From positions 1 to 64,000 of the forward strand of contig CALIKQ010000031.1 in NCBI GenBank assembly GCA_938017975.1: a stretch of DNA of 64,000 nucleotides, in the 5' to 3' direction. The DNA comes from an uncultured Pseudomonadales bacterium. Its GTDB lineage: Bacteria; Pseudomonadota; Gammaproteobacteria; Pseudomonadales; Azotimanducaceae. The notes under the pieces are model-generated. The model worked only from the letters and a program-made list of their open reading frames with translations. It searched no databases and was not told the DNA's origin. Of the stretch, positions 62,880 to 64,000 are shown one piece after another. Each line of letters opens with the position of its first letter. Positions within the stretch are counted from its first letter, which is position 1. The position numbers and the translations under genes were made by a program.

Positions 62880-63347
62880 AAAGGCTCCTTTTCTAAATGA
62901 ATTCTAGTTGTGTTCCTTTGAAACGCTTCTGCAGTGAAATCTCTGCGAGATGACGCTGCATGGTTTCTAAAGTCCTCGACAACGAGACAAGATCAGACAG
63001 TATCAAAATTATTGGGTGCCGGCATACATCTGAAAGAAATTATTCTCGGGCGGCGACGCAGCAACCGCCAGGTTGGGTGATAAATCCGTTGGGTGCATAG
63101 TTGCGCTTAAGCGCCTTCAAAGGCGTAGGATTGCATTGTAGCTCCTATGGACTGTACTGTTCGGCTGATAGCGCTGAAGAATCCATGCGCGTCCAATGAG
63201 TCACCGCCGGGCTCATCAGGCGATTTTGCTGGGAGCAACGGTCATCGATGACGGTGCTTTGTCGGAGTGGATGGTCTAGGGGCCCCTGTCATAAGTGGAT
63301 GCGGTCGAAAAGGCGCGGGTTAGCAACGGATGGAGCGTAGAGGGCGT
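62880..63347. other. Divergent promoter region, 468 bases
   Basis: It separates the atu-like operon from the lactone oxidase gene. It contains two overlapping palindromes at 63103-63125 described separately. No gene is supported. Confidence 0.5.
63103..63125. promoter_or_regulatory. Overlapping palindromes
   Basis: GCGCTTAAGCGC at 63103-63114 is a perfect 12-base palindrome and overlaps CGCCTT-CA-AAGGCG at 63112-63125, another perfect inverted repeat. The pair lies between two divergent genes and could be a regulator-binding site or a mutually exclusive hairpin pair. Confidence 0.45.
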
Positions 63348-64000
63348 ATGGCATATTGGCAAAACTGGTCGGGCAAGCTCAGCCAAAAGTTAGAAGCGGT
63401 TCACTTTGTTCGGAGCGTAGAGGATATTTCTGCGATCATTCGGCAGGTAACCCCAGGTCAGCGGGTGAGGGTCGCCGGGGCTGGACACAGTCATGCACCT
63501 TTGGTTGTAGGGAGCGAGCGGATCCTAGACCTCGGCGGTTTTTCGGGCGTCAAAAACGCTGATCCCGATCGGAAGCGCGCAAGAATCAGTGCGGGAACGC
63601 CGATCTACACGCTGGGTCAGGAGCTCCACCGGTCGGGTTTGGCTTTGAGAAATCAGGGAGATATCGATCGTCAAAGTTTAGGAGGCGCTTGTGCAACCGG
63701 GACACATGGTTCAGGGCGAGCTCTTCAGAATCTGTCTGCAAATATTGAATCCCTACAACTCATCGATGGTGAGGGGCAATTGCGGGAGCTCTCTAGGGCG
63801 CGTGTTGGGGAGGATTTCGATGCGCTGAAAGTTGGACTTGGCGCTTTTGGGGTGGTCACAGAAATTGAGATGAATTTACGGGAAGCCTTCAAACTCCGTG
63901 AACTGAGTTTTCCGCAAACAGGGGCTGAATTGGTCGCTGGCCTGCCGCAATTGATGGAGACCCATGAACGGTTTGAATTTTTTTGGCAACCGCAGCAAGA
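63348..64000 (+). CDS. FAD-linked aldonolactone oxidase, partial
   Basis: The first 217 codons of a flavoprotein of the FAD-linked oxidase (D-arabinono-1,4-lactone / L-gulonolactone oxidase) type. It opens with YWQNWSGKLSQ, then RVAGAGHSHAPLV, part of the FAD-binding domain, and GALDRQSLGG-like DIDRQSLGGACATGTHGSG at about 105-122, the usual FAD loop with the THGSG motif. The frame is open to the window edge. The enzyme oxidises a sugar lactone or sugar alcohol. No signal peptide is seen. GAGGGCGT precedes the ATG. Confidence 0.82.
   Translation, partial: MAYWQNWSGKLSQKLEAVHFVRSVEDISAIIRQVTPGQRVRVAGAGHSHAPLVVGSERILDLGGFSGVKNADPDRKRARISAGTPIYTLGQELHRSGLALRNQGDIDRQSLGGACATGTHGSGRALQNLSANIESLQLIDGEGQLRELSRARVGEDFDALKVGLGAFGVVTEIEMNLREAFKLRELSFPQTGAELVAGLPQLMETHERFEFFWQPQQ

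Overview
The window reads as chromosomal DNA of a marine-type gammaproteobacterium with moderate GC content. This rests on the protein families (TonB-dependent receptor next to a TPR-sulfotransferase, CYP153, BCCT and NhaC transporters, many class III CoA-transferases) and on a gammaproteobacterial-type LexA box (CTGT-N8-ACAG). Genus-level placement is not possible from sequence alone. Almost all recognisable genes are accessory catabolism; there are no ribosomal, replication or cell-division genes and no intact insertion sequence or CRISPR array.

Layout. 1-2.8 kb: the N-terminal part of a GPH/MFS sugar-type transporter, a phytanoyl-CoA dioxygenase-like enzyme and a MarR regulator. 2.8-11.1 kb: a distinctive block with two paralogous spermidine-dehydrogenase-like, Tat-exported flavoproteins, two small cupins, an acyl-CoA synthetase, a TetR regulator and two membrane proteins, with a compact operator-like palindrome in its divergent promoter. 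11.5-14.3 kb: a class III CoA-transferase and an amidase. 14.3-15.0 kb: a junction-like stretch with a degraded tRNA-Met 3' half, a short unknown ORF behind a LexA-overlapped promoter, and an intact tRNA-Arg(UCG). 15.0-20 kb: methyltransferase, M28-like hydrolase, NhaC antiporter and CoA-transferase on the minus strand. 20.2-25.8 kb: P450, SDR, amidohydrolase and a two-gene CoA-transferase whose first subunit lacks the catalytic aspartate. 26-32.5 kb: secreted unknown, isovaleryl-CoA dehydrogenase, HAD phosphatase, DUF1330 protein, second P450, VOC protein.

33.2-34.8 kb: a Ser/Thr kinase and a PP2C phosphatase, converging with two bases between their stop codons. 34.9-43.5 kb: D-aminoacylase-like amidohydrolase, TPR-sulfotransferase, TonB-dependent receptor and BCCT transporter, all on the minus strand. 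43.6-51 kb: thioredoxin-fold isomerase, two enoyl-CoA hydratases, SnoaL/LEH-like protein, CYP153 hydroxylase, FAD oxidoreductase, glutathione S-transferase. 51-55.7 kb: a tightly packed six-gene operon headed by a PTPS-family pterin enzyme carrying an ExxHGH motif, followed by an SDR, a YhhQ/VUT queuosine-precursor transporter, a DUF924 protein, a TTC38-type TPR protein and an enoyl-CoA hydratase. 55.8-62.9 kb: an SDR and an atu-like operon (biotin-dependent carboxylase beta and alpha, enoyl-CoA hydratase, AtuA) resembling acyclic terpene or leucine/isovalerate catabolism. 63.3-64 kb: the start of an aldonolactone-oxidase-type flavoprotein.

As a whole, the genes describe an organism that activates diverse acids and branched or terpenoid compounds to CoA thioesters (AMP ligase, five CoA-transferase genes), hydroxylates them (three P450s, a PhyH dioxygenase) and oxidises them (acyl-CoA dehydrogenase, four hydratases, a biotin carboxylase). 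The best candidates for undescribed biology are the SpdH/cupin block, the PTPS operon, the asymmetric CoA-transferase pair and the LexA-controlled, possibly leaderless transcript next to the tRNA remnant.
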